NCBI GenBank assembly: GCA_032716605.1
Contig: CM064538.1
Span: 22,539,451 to 22,603,450, forward strand
Direction: 5' to 3'
Source of the DNA: Paralithodes platypus
Taxonomy: Eukaryota; Arthropoda; Malacostraca; Decapoda; Lithodidae
Length of the DNA stretch: 64,000 nucleotides
The notes under the pieces: model-generated
The model's database searches: none
What the model was told of the DNA's origin: nothing
What the model saw: the letters and a program-made list of their open reading frames with translations, nothing else
Made by a program: the position numbers and the translations under genes
In this document: positions 10,729 through 21,786 of the stretch, piece after piece
Position numbering within the stretch: position 1 is the stretch's first letter
Layout: each line of letters begins with the position of its first letter

Positions 10729-11220
10729 TTATAGGTTTGATTCCCGGAGGGAAGTAATGAAAAACTAATATTTAGTAGGACTGTAGGCCAGTGTAGGGGC
10801 CCCGTAATCATTGACGATGCAGGGCCCTCCCGTCCATCCCCTTCCCATTCGCTTGATGTCTTGAGTTTGATCTTAATATGTCAGTGCAGGACGAATAGAC
10901 GCTAGGGGGAGCAGCGTCAGGAATACACACACAAGAAATCCACCGAAATGGAAAGCTTTAGTATAACAAAGTTTAAGTATATTTTTCTTTTTTGCGAAGG
11001 TTTTTTCGTAGTGGGTACCCAATCATAAGACGATTCCATAAGAGAATAGGCGTTACACTTATGACGAGTACTCCGTTCTTCCCTGCAGCGGTAGATTCAA
11101 ACTGGCTACCGCAGGCGCTTGAATGGAGACTATTATAATAATAGGCATATCGTCAATGATTACGAAGCCCCTACTAAATATTAGTTTTTCATTACTTCCC
11201 TCAGGGAATCAAACCTATAA
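10729..11220. repeat. inverted-repeat element, about 490 bp
   Basis: A 51-bp arm at 10729-10779 (TTATAGGTTTGATTCCC onward) is repeated in inverted form at 11170-11220 with one mismatch. The inverted similarity continues imperfectly inward through CGTAATCATTGACGAT motifs (10805-10821 and 11147-11160). About 330 bp of unrelated sequence lies between. Its right edge abuts LINE family E at about 11221. This looks like a non-autonomous fold-back or MITE-like element, but no target duplication was identified. Confidence 0.6.
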
Positions 11221-11727
11221 TAAGCTGACATTCTCCATAGCCTGACCATTCAACCTCACCTCGCACTCTGTGGCTGCACCCCTTTCCCCATAACCTTACT
11301 CTTCCCCACATTTACCTTCAGGTTTTTCACACACTATTCCAAACATATTTGTCATACCCTGCAACTCCCATTAATTATTGCTCATCAGAACTGTATCATC
11401 AGCAAACAGCAATACAGGCACCTTCCACATATTTCCTTCCCTTATCAGCGGTACACCAACATCCACTGCTCTTCCTTGTAATTCTTTCATAACTCCATCC
11501 ATAATTATACTGTATATATATATTAAACAACCATCACATACCCTTGCTTTAACTGAACATTCAGATCAAAGAGCTAGCCCTGTTCATTCTCCACATGTAC
11601 TGATGCTTTTGCATCCTCATACATGCTCTTCATTGCTTTTAGCAACTTGCCAGCTACTCCGTATTTTCTCAGTACTTTCCACAGACCTTCTCTATCAACT
11701 GTCATAGGCCTTCTCCAAGTCCATTAA

Positions 11728-12197
11728 CCCTCCAGCCCCGGCTATGTATTATATATATATTCCTCGAAACCCAGGTGTTTTGGCCGAAAAACGTCTAGGC
11801 TAGGCTACCGTATATTTGTTAATCAGACTGCTTCCCGCATTCCTGCGCATCCCCAAGCGTAGCTGTGTTATTTACCTGTAGAATGGCATTAAGTAGAGCT
11901 CTCTAAGTCAACTGGTTGAGTTGTGATGATGATTTCATTGGAGATAACTTTATGGCCAAAACAGCCACTTTACACTACTTAACAACAACATACAGGCACA
12001 CACGAACAAGCGACGCTCTCCTTCTTGTGGCCGGAGATGCGGGGCGTCGGTCCAGCCGGCTGTTGTTTACATGCGTTGGACCGACGCCTCGCACACGAAG
12101 TTCACAGGCTTTCAACCACTGGGCGTTCAAGAGCCCTTCCGGGTACCTGTTATATGCTTTTTTATGGGCGTTCAAGAGCCATTCCATGGTGAGAGGG
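11728..12197. mobile_element. TTAA-flanked MITE, related to family T2
   Basis: TTAA copies at 11724-11727 and 12198-12201 flank 470 bp. It begins CCCTCCAGCCCCGGCTA, closely resembling the start of the T2 elements at 17029 and 17879 (CCCGTCCAGCCCCGGCTA), and ends with GAGAGGG, giving short CCCTC-type inverted ends. It sits exactly within RT motif A of LINE E. No transposase is inside. The piggyBac-like assignment is inferred from the TTAA target. Confidence 0.75.
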
Positions 12198-12378
12198 TTA
12201 AGGCAGCATACAACTTTTGTCCCTTCTCCAGATATTTCTCCACGACACTTTTCAAGGGAAAAAATCTGGTCTACACATCTTTTTCCCTTCCTAAACCTGC
12301 CCTGCTCGTCATCTATCCACTTCTCCATACTCGCTTTATATCTCTTGATCACTACCTTACCGTACATCTGCCCTACTA

Positions 12379-12747
12379 CAGTCAGTCCCCCCAATCCGCG
12401 CCTATATGGGTGGCATTACACAACGGGTATTGGGAATTCGCACATTGGGGATAACATAACTTATGGAGAAAAATACATATGGGCAGCAGCCCGCAGAGAC
12501 GGAGCCAGTGACAGTGGCGGGGCCGGGGTAGCCTAGGCCTCCGAGGGGCCCCCAGGGGTGTGCATGCGAAGTAGGGAGGGGGGGTGGCGCGGAATACAAA
12601 AAACAGCATTTTTACACCACTCTTCAACCGTGATTCGTGTTTTGTGGGGTCAATACGTGTTTTAGGGATTTTGAGTACCTGTTTTACCCCTCGGCGCGGA
12701 ATAGGGTAAACGCGGACTGAGGATACGTGTATTAGGGGGACTGACTG
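12379..12747. mobile_element. TA-flanked MITE, 369 bp
   Basis: Inverted ends CAGTCAGTCCCCC (12379-12391) and GGGGGACTGACTG (12735-12747), with TA at 12377-12378 and 12748-12749. CAGT ends plus a TA target fit a Tigger/pogo or other Tc1-mariner-group derivative. It interrupts LINE E between the GISLLSVVG-type motif halves. The small open frames within it have no recognisable domain. Confidence 0.85.
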
Positions 12748-13060
12748 TACACTTAGAAGACATATTCCCAGGTGATTACCACACACTCCTCTCCCCTTTA
12801 CCCTTATACAGGGGGACTATAATGCCTGTCTTCCAGTCATCAGGCGCACTTCCCTTCTCCCATGCTAGTTTACACATTTGTCCATAACCATTCAATCACT
12901 ATCTCACCACCATACCTCAGCATTTCCCCACACACTCAATCTATTCCTGATGCTTTTCTCATCTTCACTCTTTTCAAAGCTTCACACACTTCTGACCTGA
13001 TCCACACCTCCTCCTCCACTACTTCTCTCTTCTCCCTCCCATGCCCCATCCAACTATGTT

Positions 13061-13399
13061 TAGTGGGGTTTCATTCCTTAAGTTCAACAATTTGTTTATA
13101 CGGAAATTTGGCTAAACTGAGCGTAACTCAACCTTTCCACTAAGAGATATCCTATGGTATATAATTGTATATGGAATATTTTGAACTAAGATAAATGTCA
13201 CCAAATCACTAAGGATTCCATGACACATAAACTGTAGATAATTATATATGTACCGTAGCCGGTACCAAAATTGTCAGGCAACAAAGTTCATAAAATGGAA
13301 ATAGTTTATCCTTTAATTAATTAAATAAAGTACAAATTATAATAGAAAAGTAACTTAAACTCTCCCATTACTAACATTTTGATTACCCAAACTAATACA
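13061..13399. other. unassigned AT-rich stretch
   Basis: A short segment near 13061-13140 starts TTTAGTGG and ends CCACTAA, a weak inverted pair. Otherwise this is AT-rich with no domain. Confidence 0.35.
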
Positions 13400-14343
13400 T
13401 TTTTTTTTTTCTATGTGATTGAGGGAGGCAAAAGGCAGAACTGCCTATAGCGAGTGCCTCCCACATAGTTGAAAGAGTGACAGGGCCAAAATCAAGGGAC
13501 GTTCGAGCCAAAATGCCTGGACACACAGAGTTTGAAGCAATTTAAGTCATAGGAAGAGGGAAAGACTGATTCTGGGAGAGAGTTCCAGAGCTCAGCTGTT
13601 GAGTAGAAGAAAGTTTGAGAGTAACGTTTCACTCTTGGGTTGGAGAGTTGCACAGAGTAGGGGTGGGATTGAGTTGCAAGACGGGTACCACGTGGCCTAC
13701 GTAAAGGAGGTGGTATACACTGGGAAAGCTCTGAGGAACACTGATTATTATAGTAGCGATAGAATAGCGAGAGAGATGCAACATTGCGGCGGAGAGAGAG
13801 AGATTGCAGAGAGTTGGTGAGTGGACGGGAGTTAATGATACGAAAGGCCTTCCTTTCAACTTTGTCTAGGAGAGCGGTGTGAGAGGAAACTCCCCACACA
13901 TGTGAACAATACTCAATACAAGGACGCACTATGCCCCTGTACAGAGCAAGAAGCTGTGCAGGGGAAAAGAACCCCCTAAGGCGGTTGAGCACACCCAGCT
14001 TCTGGGAGGCTGCCTCAGCAAGACTGGTAATATGGTCCTTCCAACTGAGAGCAGCAGAAAAGGAGACACCAAGAATATTGAGAGAAGATGAAGGATTGAT
14101 TTTTGTATTGTTGAAGAATAAGGGATAGTCCGCTGGGAGTTCCTTACGGGTAGATAGATGGAGAAATTGGGTTTTGGAAGCATTAAAGGTAACAAGGTTT
14201 TCTCTGCCCCAATTGGAGATAGTATTTAGATCATAATTTAAGAGTTCTATGGCTTCATTACGTTTGTCGTTGAGGGATTGCTGGCTGGGGCGTTCTGAAA
14301 AACTAATGGAGTAGTGTAAGGTTGAGTCGTCTGCGTATGAATG
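13400..14343 (-). mobile_element. LINE family F, 5'-truncated minus-strand copy
   Basis: A T run at 13400-13411 is the complement of the poly(A) tail. Upstream on the minus strand come a 3' UTR with a CTATAGGCAGTTCTGCC motif and then RT C-terminal coding sequence. 13492-13992 gives a 166-residue frame (SPAQLLALYRGIVRPCIEYCSHVWG, RRNVASLSLFYRYYNNQCSSEL, STAELWNSLPESVFPSSYDL). Further upstream the frame continues with at least one shift to the YADDSTLHYS box at about 14310-14340, where the copy stops. It is highly similar to the plus-strand copy at 53651-55110, differing at scattered sites. Confidence 0.88.
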
Positions 14344-14512
14344 AACCCTTTTACTATACCAAGATTAACTAGATATTTGTTATGGCTATCATTAGGTAAT
14401 TTTTATGCAGATTTATAAGGATCTGTGGGAGTCAGATTTGTAATATTATTGAAATGATTTGTTCCTCTTTGATTCCTTGAGGTCCTTCATAATAATAACA
14501 ATATTTTCTATA

Positions 14513-15403
14513 CAGTGAACCCTCAAATTACGCGCAATTTATCTACGCGAAATAAACTACGCTCTAACCACAATTGAGGACACAAATACGTAAGTACGCT
14601 CAATTATTCGAATGTACGCGCCGAGCGTGAGTTGATTCGTATCTGTTGGAGAGTTTCGGGCGGCCATATTGACGTGACGCCAAGCCCTCCAACGTCGTCA
14701 CTGTTGACTGTGGAGAGAGACACATCTCCCGTACCAAACTATTATGTATCTATAAAGCACAACAGGATATTATGAATCTATTAAAAGACTGTTCTTCGTT
14801 TTACATTGCATGTATCATTTATTGAGCTAACAAAATCGGAAATGGAAAATCTGTTTCTGTTCGGTAGTTGGAGGCGAGATTGTTTACACTTCTTTCGAAA
14901 GTCGTTTCAAAGCCCACTGCTCTCCCCTGGCTAAATGATGTGAAGCCAGTTCTTTAATATGTATATGAGCTATTGAACTATCTCACTTGACACTATGTAG
15001 GCTATACAGGGTGTATTACTTTTCGACTCAAAACTTTACCAGTAAGCCTAGGCGGCTAGGCCTATTATTTCGGTCGATCCGTTTCGGGCGCAGTGCTATC
15101 GATCGATGGCGCAGATCCGGCATTGCTCAGCCACTACCAATGTGAGTTAATTTACGTTTGTGTCTTATTTGTATACATTAAATGTATTTTGTGTGGTAGA
15201 TTAGGTTATGAAAACATATTTGTACAGTAATATGTTATATATTTGTGGATTTTAGGTGATGAAAGGTAGAAATAGTACAACTTTCGGTCGGACCCAGACC
15301 AATACCTATTTTCCCCATTTATATTTAACTCCCATGTACGCGCAAACGAACGTACGCGCCGACAGCACAGTACGCATCCCACGCTTAGTTTGAGGGTTCA
15401 CTG
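14513..15403. mobile_element. TA-flanked non-autonomous transposon, 891 bp
   Basis: Perfect 15-bp inverted ends CAGTGAACCCTCAAA (14513-14527 and complement 15389-15403), with TA at 14511-14512 and 15404-15405. Interior motifs TACGCGC and ACGTACGCG recur in inverted orientation near both ends (14535-14620 and 15338-15375). No long frame exists. CAGT ends plus TA suggest a Tigger/pogo derivative, mobilised in trans. Confidence 0.88.
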
Positions 15404-15405
15404 TA

Positions 15406-16598
15406 ATCTGTTTCTTTTCAACTGACGTAAATTGCAATGCTCAATTAAGATTTCTCAGTTATTTTGAAGATTTTGTAATGAAATATGGTTCTAGATATAT
15501 ATCTATATATACTCGGTCTTGATATGATGCAGATACTTATTAGTTTCATATTTTTCCACTAAGTATAGAAATATTAGCTGCTAGGGTGTTCAATTTATCG
15601 TCAGCTGAAAAGAAACAAAGTATAGTGATAGGCAAGCACAAATTGAGAAATTGAAGTTTTACTGAAGGTTTAATTACACCATAGTATAATGTGAATAGAA
15701 ATACAATATTGTAATATTAATATAACTAAATAAAACTGTGACTGATAACCTCCTGAATTTAACAATAAAGTCTAACAAAGCTTTGAGAGAGCTTAATACT
15801 GCATTAAATAACAATATACATATGTTAATAAAACTTGCGAAAACTTCACTCATTGTTCAGTATACTAATACAAAAGAAATCCCAGATATTATTACTCATC
15901 CATAATATAACACATTACCACTAAATAATGCTTAAAGGTATTTTGAATCATAAATCTGGTGTCACACAAGCACTTTAGCAGCAGATGAATCAGACACTGT
16001 GTCCGAGTAAAAAAGTAGCTAAAATCAGTCTACTATCTGAGTAATTAATCTTTCATTATAACTGTATATTGTATCTTACAACTCCTAATTGTGTCCAGTC
16101 CAATTTGTATACAAATAAACAGCAAAAACAGTCAAATTAACATGATCATTTCTAGCAAATTTATGTCTGGGAATCATGTAGCCGATAACCTTGCTTTTGT
16201 GACACCGGCTTTATTTACAAAATAGTACACCATAAAATAGAGTATCAAGATACAGGCACTCCTACAAAGTTTTAAAGTCACATAATTTTTGGGAATTGCG
16301 TGAACATTACTAATTTCATGTATGAAACCCAATTGTCACCATTCAAAATCATGAATTAGTAATGGAGATGTATACTGTATTTGGATGAATTCGGGAAACT
16401 GAAATTGTGTTGTAGTCGGCACCGAAACTATGTATGATAATATAATGTCTTGTAAGCTTACCTACGGGAATATTCTAGACTAACCTTTCCTATGTACTGT
16501 ATTTAAAGATATAATGCATTGCAGTAGGGATATACTGTATATTACTATTTGTATCTTCTGTTGTTTCTTCAGTGGCCCTCTACTGCCCACCAATCATG
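15406..16598. other. AT-rich stretch without gene
   Basis: No coding domain. A segment at about 15588-15640 (TTCAATTTATCGTCAGCT core) is shared with 53076-53130, so it is a dispersed repeat. Confidence 0.45.
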
Positions 16599-16845
16599 TC
16601 GTCTACAAATATATGTACCATGACTGTCATTATGTAGTAGACAAACATATGTACCATGACTGTCATTATGTAGTAGACAAACATATCATGTACCATGACT
16701 GTCATGATGTACAGTAGTAGACAAACATATCATGTACCATGACTGTCATTATGTAGTAGACAAACATATGTACCATGACTGTCATTATGTGGTAGACAAA
16801 CATATCATGTACCATGACTGTCATTATGTAGTAGACAAACATATG
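16598..16845 (+). repeat. tandem repeat, units of about 37-45 bp
   Basis: About seven copies of a unit with core GTACCATGACTGTCATTATG followed by TAGTAGACAAACATAT. Length variation comes from an extra CAT (ATATCATGTACC versus ATATGTACC) and one CAGTAG insertion. Small frames across it (MYHDCHYVVDKH-like) are products of the repeat, not a gene. Confidence 0.92.
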
Positions 16846-17028
16846 AAGGTACTAAACAATGAGATAAATAGTTATATAATGATTTGCCTCAATAACTTGT
16901 ATTTACAAAAATTAAGAAATTCAATATAACACTATTTAACCCGTGAACTGAGGGGAGACTCTTAAGAGTTCCCCCGGCGGACTGCGGGAAGACTCTTTAA
17001 GAGTCAGAGAAAAAAAAAATCAACTTAA

Positions 17029-17469
17029 CCCGTCCAGCCCCGGCTAGTTTTGTAATGTTTGTTCACCAGAACCCGGCTGGTTTTCAAAAAATGGTTTTAT
17101 TCCAGAAACAATAGCGAATGGGTTAGGAATGAAGGAAAAACCACAAAAAAATGCTCAAAAAGCTTAAAGAATGGTCCTACAGAGCCCCCAAAAACGTATT
17201 TTACAAGAGTAAAAAATTGAAGGCAATTACCCCAAAAACCAGGTTATTGCGCGCTCACGCGCACGCACGCACGTGGACTTTGAGAGTTTTCAACCATCGG
17301 CACGGTTGCGTGGGATACGTACACAGTTCCCATACAAATCTGAGCCCTCTTGAGTGGCTACACCTGAGGTTACGGTCGGCGCAATTAGGGTGACGGGCCA
17401 GGCGCGTCTCTGGGGCTGTGCGTTACATACATCGCCGACGCGTCAGGCGCGTCGCTGGGGCTGTACGGG
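17029..17469. mobile_element. TTAA MITE family T2, first copy (nested)
   Basis: 441 bp between TTAA at 17025-17028 and 17470-17473. It starts CCCGTCCAGCCCCGGC and ends GCTGGGGCTGTACGGG, inverted ends of about 16 bp with mismatches. It contains GACGCGTC-type motifs and GCGCACGCACG. The insertion falls in the A-rich TCAACTTTTAACATCG segment of T1. Confidence 0.88.
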
Positions 17470-17878
17470 TTAAAACATCGAAAAAAAAAAAAAAAAAAAA
17501 ATTTGGCCCCTGGGCCATGCAAAATCTCAGTCCTCTACCTCCCCTCCTTCCCCACTTTCCTCCCCTCCCTCAGTTATCACCTATTTTCCCTGTTATTCCC
17601 TTATTCTGAGGTGCTAACATTAGCGAGTTGCAAGCAGGGCGTTGTCATCACTGATAGAAAGCGAGTGCAAGAGAGAGAGAGAGAGTATCGATCGACTGTG
17701 TCTCAGTGGCCTTGGGGAAATTGGCGGGAAAGCAGGTTGCGTCACCCATACATTCTATAACTCGCGGCCTATATCTCCGATTTTGACCATCAAAACGCTG
17801 TTTTCACTCGTTTTATTGTTGTTTCAGGTTAATACCTTTATAATCAACCCATAATATGCGCGTATGGATAAGTATTAA

Positions 17879-18316
17879 CCCGTGGAGCCCCGGCTAGTTT
17901 TGTAATGTTTGTTCACCAGAACCCGGCCGGTTTTCAAAAAATGTTTTATTCCAGAAACAATAGCGAATGGGTTAGGAATGAAGGAAAAACCATGAAAAAC
18001 CGCTCAAAAAGCTTAAAGAATGGTCCTACAGAGCCCCCTGAAAACGTATTTTACAAGAGTAAAAAATTGAAGGCAATTACCCAAAAAAAACAGGTTATTG
18101 TGCGCTCACGCGCACGCACGTGGACTTTGAGAGTTTTCAACCATGGGCACGGTTGCGTGGGTTACGTACACAGTTCCCATACAAATCTGAGCCCTCTTGA
18201 GTGGCTACACCTGAGGTTACGGTCGGCGCAATTAGGGTGACGCGTCAGACGCGTCTCTGGGGCTGTGCGTTACATACATCGCCGACGCGTCAGACGCGTC
18301 GCTGGGGCTGTACGGG
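17879..18316. mobile_element. TTAA MITE family T2, second copy (nested)
   Basis: 438 bp between TTAA at 17875-17878 and 18317-18320, nearly the same sequence as 17029-17469 in the same orientation, with scattered substitutions and short indels. It is inserted in the GGATAAGTATTAATG segment of T1. Both hits of one MITE by the same family suggest T1 interior TTAA sites are good targets. Confidence 0.88.
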
Positions 18317-18422
18317 TTAATGCTATTTATGGTAAAATGAATATTTTAGTGATGGAAACACCTCAAATACGTCAGCACAGGGGGACGTTTCTAATTACCC
18401 CCTTGCGCACTTCTTAGGTTAA

Positions 18423-19402
18423 CTGTGTACATATTGTATTGCAAAGAATATACAATACAAGAGTAGGCAACAAGAATAACTAAATAATACATTTATTAAT
18501 CAAACTAAGGAATACAAAGGAATTATAATTTTAAAGTAAAAAATAAATAATAAAGTATATTTCCACACATCAATGCATGGTAAAATGTTATTACAACTGT
18601 TGTATAGTTGTCAGGTTCACTATAACTGTCATAGCAACCAAAATTATTTTAGTTTTTTTTACATACACAAAATAAGCATGTGGTCTTTGGAATGGTTTAC
18701 ATGACCCTATAGAATTATTGTCAATATCTTAAGACTCATTTCTATGGTGATCAACATTATTACAATAACCACCAAAATGATAATCATGAACACTATATAA
18801 TTTTAATATGCATGGGCATTACCAATCTCTAATTGCCATGGCAATGTACTACCAGTAATTGTCTTTGTTATAGCCATTTGATAATAGTCATGACTATTTG
18901 CAAGACAAATTTGTTGTTGAGATGGGAGTAGCCTACATCAGTAATATGTCAAGGGGTTGAAAGCGAGATGTTCCCTAGGAAGAGCTTGTTTAGTCAGCAA
19001 TGGTGTCAAATATGAATATTGGCACTCTGTCATTAACGAAGGAGACACTATTAAATGTAAGGATTATAAATGAGTAAAGTAAGTTATTACAATGAATTTA
19101 GAATGCATTATACAGTGGGGAAAAACAAAGAATTAATAGAGGAAGGCAATACAGTATCATCTCCAGGCCAGTGAAATGAATAGAGATAGTCCAGGGTCAT
19201 GACACATGGAGAGCTGCTATTGGGTAAGTTAACTACACATCCTACCATATTACTATAAGGGTCATTATAATTGCAACATTACAGAAGTAATCATTAGAAC
19301 CTTTAAAATGTGCCACTTACATTATTTTTGTTTCTATTTATATTATTTGTTGTTAATATTAATATTAAAAATATATAGTTTTCTACAATAAAATTCAATA
19401 CA
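18423..19402. other. AT-rich stretch without gene
   Basis: No domain, RNA gene or terminal repeat recognised over about 980 bp. Confidence 0.5.
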
Positions 19403-19406
19403 TTAA

Positions 19407-20067
19407 CCCACTCACTGTGGCAGATGTACTATGTAAAAATAAGGCCTATACTGCAGGAGACGTACCCGTAGGTGTTGGTATTACCGGCTGAGTTGGTTGA
19501 ACTAAGCAGCTCCACTTGTTGCCAGATGCTTCCAGAGCTGCTAAGTTTGTCACACATACTCATATCAGTCTGCTCCAAACATTAGTTAAGGGAGGGGGTG
19601 TGTCTAAGCATGAGGTGTTTTAGAAGCTGACATACAATAAAACAGGGCTACTTCTACATGTAATTGTGAAAGCAATATACCAGCTATAAATGTGAGGTTC
19701 ATTTGATGTTACAGGTCATGACTCATACTGTCACATTACTTGATAAGTTAACAGAGCACTTCATCGAGTTAACTGAGAGTATAATACGAAGATATAAGAG
19801 CGCGATATAGTAATTATATATTTGGTAACTGGCCGTGAGGACAGTGGGAGGAAACTTTCCCTCCACAATATCAAGGTTAATTGCCTCGGAAAGAAAGAAT
19901 GAAGTCACGTTGTATGGAAAGAGTTTGACACAATCATTTAATTGGAGTTCAATTAAATTCAATCTGGGATACAGATATAGTGCCAAGGCAACGTAGATTT
20001 AGTGGAGTTAGCGGGAAAATTGCTGCCAGGGCTTATTTTTACCTATAGAACTCCCGCACCGTAAGGG
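19407..20067. mobile_element. candidate TTAA element, 661 bp
   Basis: TTAA at 19403-19406 and 20068-20071. The inner ends are CCCACTCACTGTGGCAG on the left and, reversed, CCCTTACGGTGCGGGAG on the right, which match only partly. It abuts the 3' side of the zinc-finger locus. It is weaker than the other TTAA calls because the inverted ends are imperfect and no second copy is present. Confidence 0.4.
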
Positions 20068-20189
20068 TTAAACTGAATCTTTGTGAAGACTCCTATTATG
20101 TCTGTTGAAGTTACCTAGACAAGAAAAACTGTTGACACAATGATCACACTTGAAATTGTTCTCTCAATGAATATATATATATATATTTA

Positions 20190-21530
20190 CACTCGACCCT
20201 CGGTTTAACGGACCTCGATACAACGGATTTCGGATTTAACGGACTCAGTCTGTAGGCGGACAATCCATCTGGACCGGACCAAATGTCCGGTGCTGGATAA
20301 TTTGTCCACTAAGTGGCAGGGCGAGTGACTCTTAGGCCTAGGCCTAGGCTATAGATACTCACAAAACCTCGACTGAGCTGCTTGGATAACGAGAATATCC
20401 CAGGTATATTTAATACACGTACAGTATATTAACCAAGTAATCTTGACCAAACCGATTCATATCTCTTGTGTAATGCTTTGTTTACACTTTACTGGTCTGA
20501 AGAACGATCCGCAACACACACACACAGTGACTACGGGTCCAAAACTACTTTTAGTATTAGCTAGCCAGACCAAGAAATGGTCTAACCTAGCTTAGATAAT
20601 ATATCAGGAGGCAAAAATAACTTTTACCTTGTGAACTACCGGTACTTTTATTTATTTTGCTCAATCGAAAAACACTTGATATACAGGTAGAACATTCTAG
20701 TCTTCACCATTCACAAGGTAAAAGTTATTTTTGCCTTCTGATATATTATCTAAGCTAGGTTAGACCATTTCTTGGTCTGGCTAGCTAATATTAAAAGTAG
20801 TTTTGGACCCGTAGTCACTGTGCATTTACCTATTTGTAGTTTACAGGAATTGAGCAGCGCTCGTGTTGTCCTGTCTTGTTACTTTATAATCAATCCATTT
20901 TACTTAGACAAGTATCGTAATGGATATTCCCAGTTCCCAGTATTTTGGACTAACATATCATAGCTTATGTTGTCCTATTTCCACATTAACTTTTATCCAA
21001 CCTAGATTTGAACATGTTAATGTTCCTCGCTCTCACCACCTCCTCTTCCAAGTTGTTTCAAGTCTCTATAATCCTATATGGGAAGCTGAATTTCTTTGTG
21101 TCCTTACGACATCTGCCCTTCCTCAGCTTAAACTTGTGCCCTCTTGTCCTTCCATTATCCCTCACGAATAGATCTTGCCTATCTACTCGTTCCAAACTTT
21201 TTACTCCCATGAACATCGTTATTAAGTCGCCTCGTGTGTGTGTGTGTGTGTCTCGTTTGTCAGACCAGTAAAGTGTAAACAAAGCATTACACAAGAGATA
21301 TGAATCGATTTGGTCAAGATTACTTGGTTAATATAAGTTTATTATATATACCTGGGATATTCTCGCTATGCAAGCAGCTCATTTGAGGTTTTGTGAGTAT
21401 CTATAGCCTAGGCCTTGGCCTCTTAATAGATTTCCGGCCCCCTTATATGAATACAATACCCAGCAATGGACTTTTTCATGCAACGGACTAGTAACGGTCC
21501 CATTTAGTCCGTTAAATCGAGGTTCGAGTG
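20190..21530. mobile_element. large palindromic TA element split by a LINE tail
   Basis: TA at 20188-20189 and 21531-21532. The ends CACTCGACCCTCGGTTTAAC and, reversed, CACTCGAACCTCGATTTAAC are imperfect inverted repeats. Nearly the whole element is a palindrome: the left arm 20190-20635 pairs with 20710-20822 plus 21236-21530 around a loop of about 74 bp. Arm landmarks are the CA/GT microsatellite (20513-20525 and 21237-21252), TTTACACTTTACTGGTCTG and its complement, and CTAGCTTAGATAAT and its complement. Removing the LINE insert leaves about 930 bp. It lies inside the zinc-finger locus, between two fingers. No transposase. Tc1-mariner-group mobilisation is inferred from the TA target. Confidence 0.85.
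20824..21235 (-). mobile_element. LINE family A 3' fragment, minus strand
   Basis: The minus strand reads the C-terminal end of a CR1-like RT (RGDLITMFMGVKSLERVDRQ, TRGHKFKLRKGR, KKFSFPYR) and a 3' UTR ending CCTGTAAACTACAAATAGGTAAA. This matches the 3' part of the family-A element at 2605-4442 in layout and sequence. It is heavily 5' truncated and sits in the right arm of the palindromic element beside its GT repeat. Confidence 0.85.
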
Positions 21531-21786
21531 TATATATAAATATATATATAAGTTATAAGGCTACCATTACGTGAGAAACATTTACCACAATAATCACACT
21601 TGAATTTGTTGTTCCTTCAATGAACTAATGTGAATGGAGATAATTTCTTGGAATAAACACTTTTACACACACCTCACATTTAAACTTCTTCTCTATCCTG
21701 TATGAACCAATAAATGTGTGGTGAGGTTACTCTTCTGACCAAACATTTTACCACACACCTCACACTTAAACTTCTTTTCTCCTGCA

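Larger units (their letters stand above)
11221..13060 (-). mobile_element. LINE family E (minus strand), interrupted by two MITEs
   Basis: On the minus strand the pieces 12748-13060, 12198-12378 and 11221-11727 form one RT region. The piece order is WEKGSAPDDWKTGIIVPLYKGKG, then the GISLLSVVG-type motif with VYGK-like continuation, then FRKGKRCVDQIF, then motif A (MDLEKAYD), then FADDTVLM near 11385-11410 and CEVRLNG near 11270. Each junction is exactly at a MITE, and ignoring the MITE plus one target copy gives a continuous frame through a conserved motif. Several stops and frameshifts remain, so it is a relic. The same family covers 51830-52855 and 53418-53540, where the C-terminal end is preserved. 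Confidence 0.85.
16940..18418 (+). mobile_element. TTAA MITE family T1, copy A, with two nested T2 elements
   Basis: TTAA at 16936-16939 and 18419-18422 bound this copy. The left end has the GGGGAGACTCTTAAGAG palindrome and CCCCCGGCGGACTGCGG motif. The interior has an A-rich run, then GCCCCTGGGCCATGCAAAAT and a conserved body ending CTTGCGCACTTCTTAGG. Copies B (39833-40458) and C (42221-42817) share the whole body. Two T2 elements are inserted at internal TTAA sites. Without them this copy would be about 590 bp. It has no transposase. Confidence 0.88.

Noticed and set aside
11916..12536. 206-codon plus-strand ORF
   Set aside because: It crosses a TTAA MITE, LINE E antisense and a TA MITE, each independently bounded, so the frame is accidental.
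13061..13142. TTAGTGG...CCACTAA as a small MITE
   Set aside because: The inverted ends are only 7 bp and no second copy or clear target duplication was seen.
16514..16929. Small MYHDCHYVVDKH ORFs
   Set aside because: Product of the tandem repeat at 16598-16845. No initiation context or domain.
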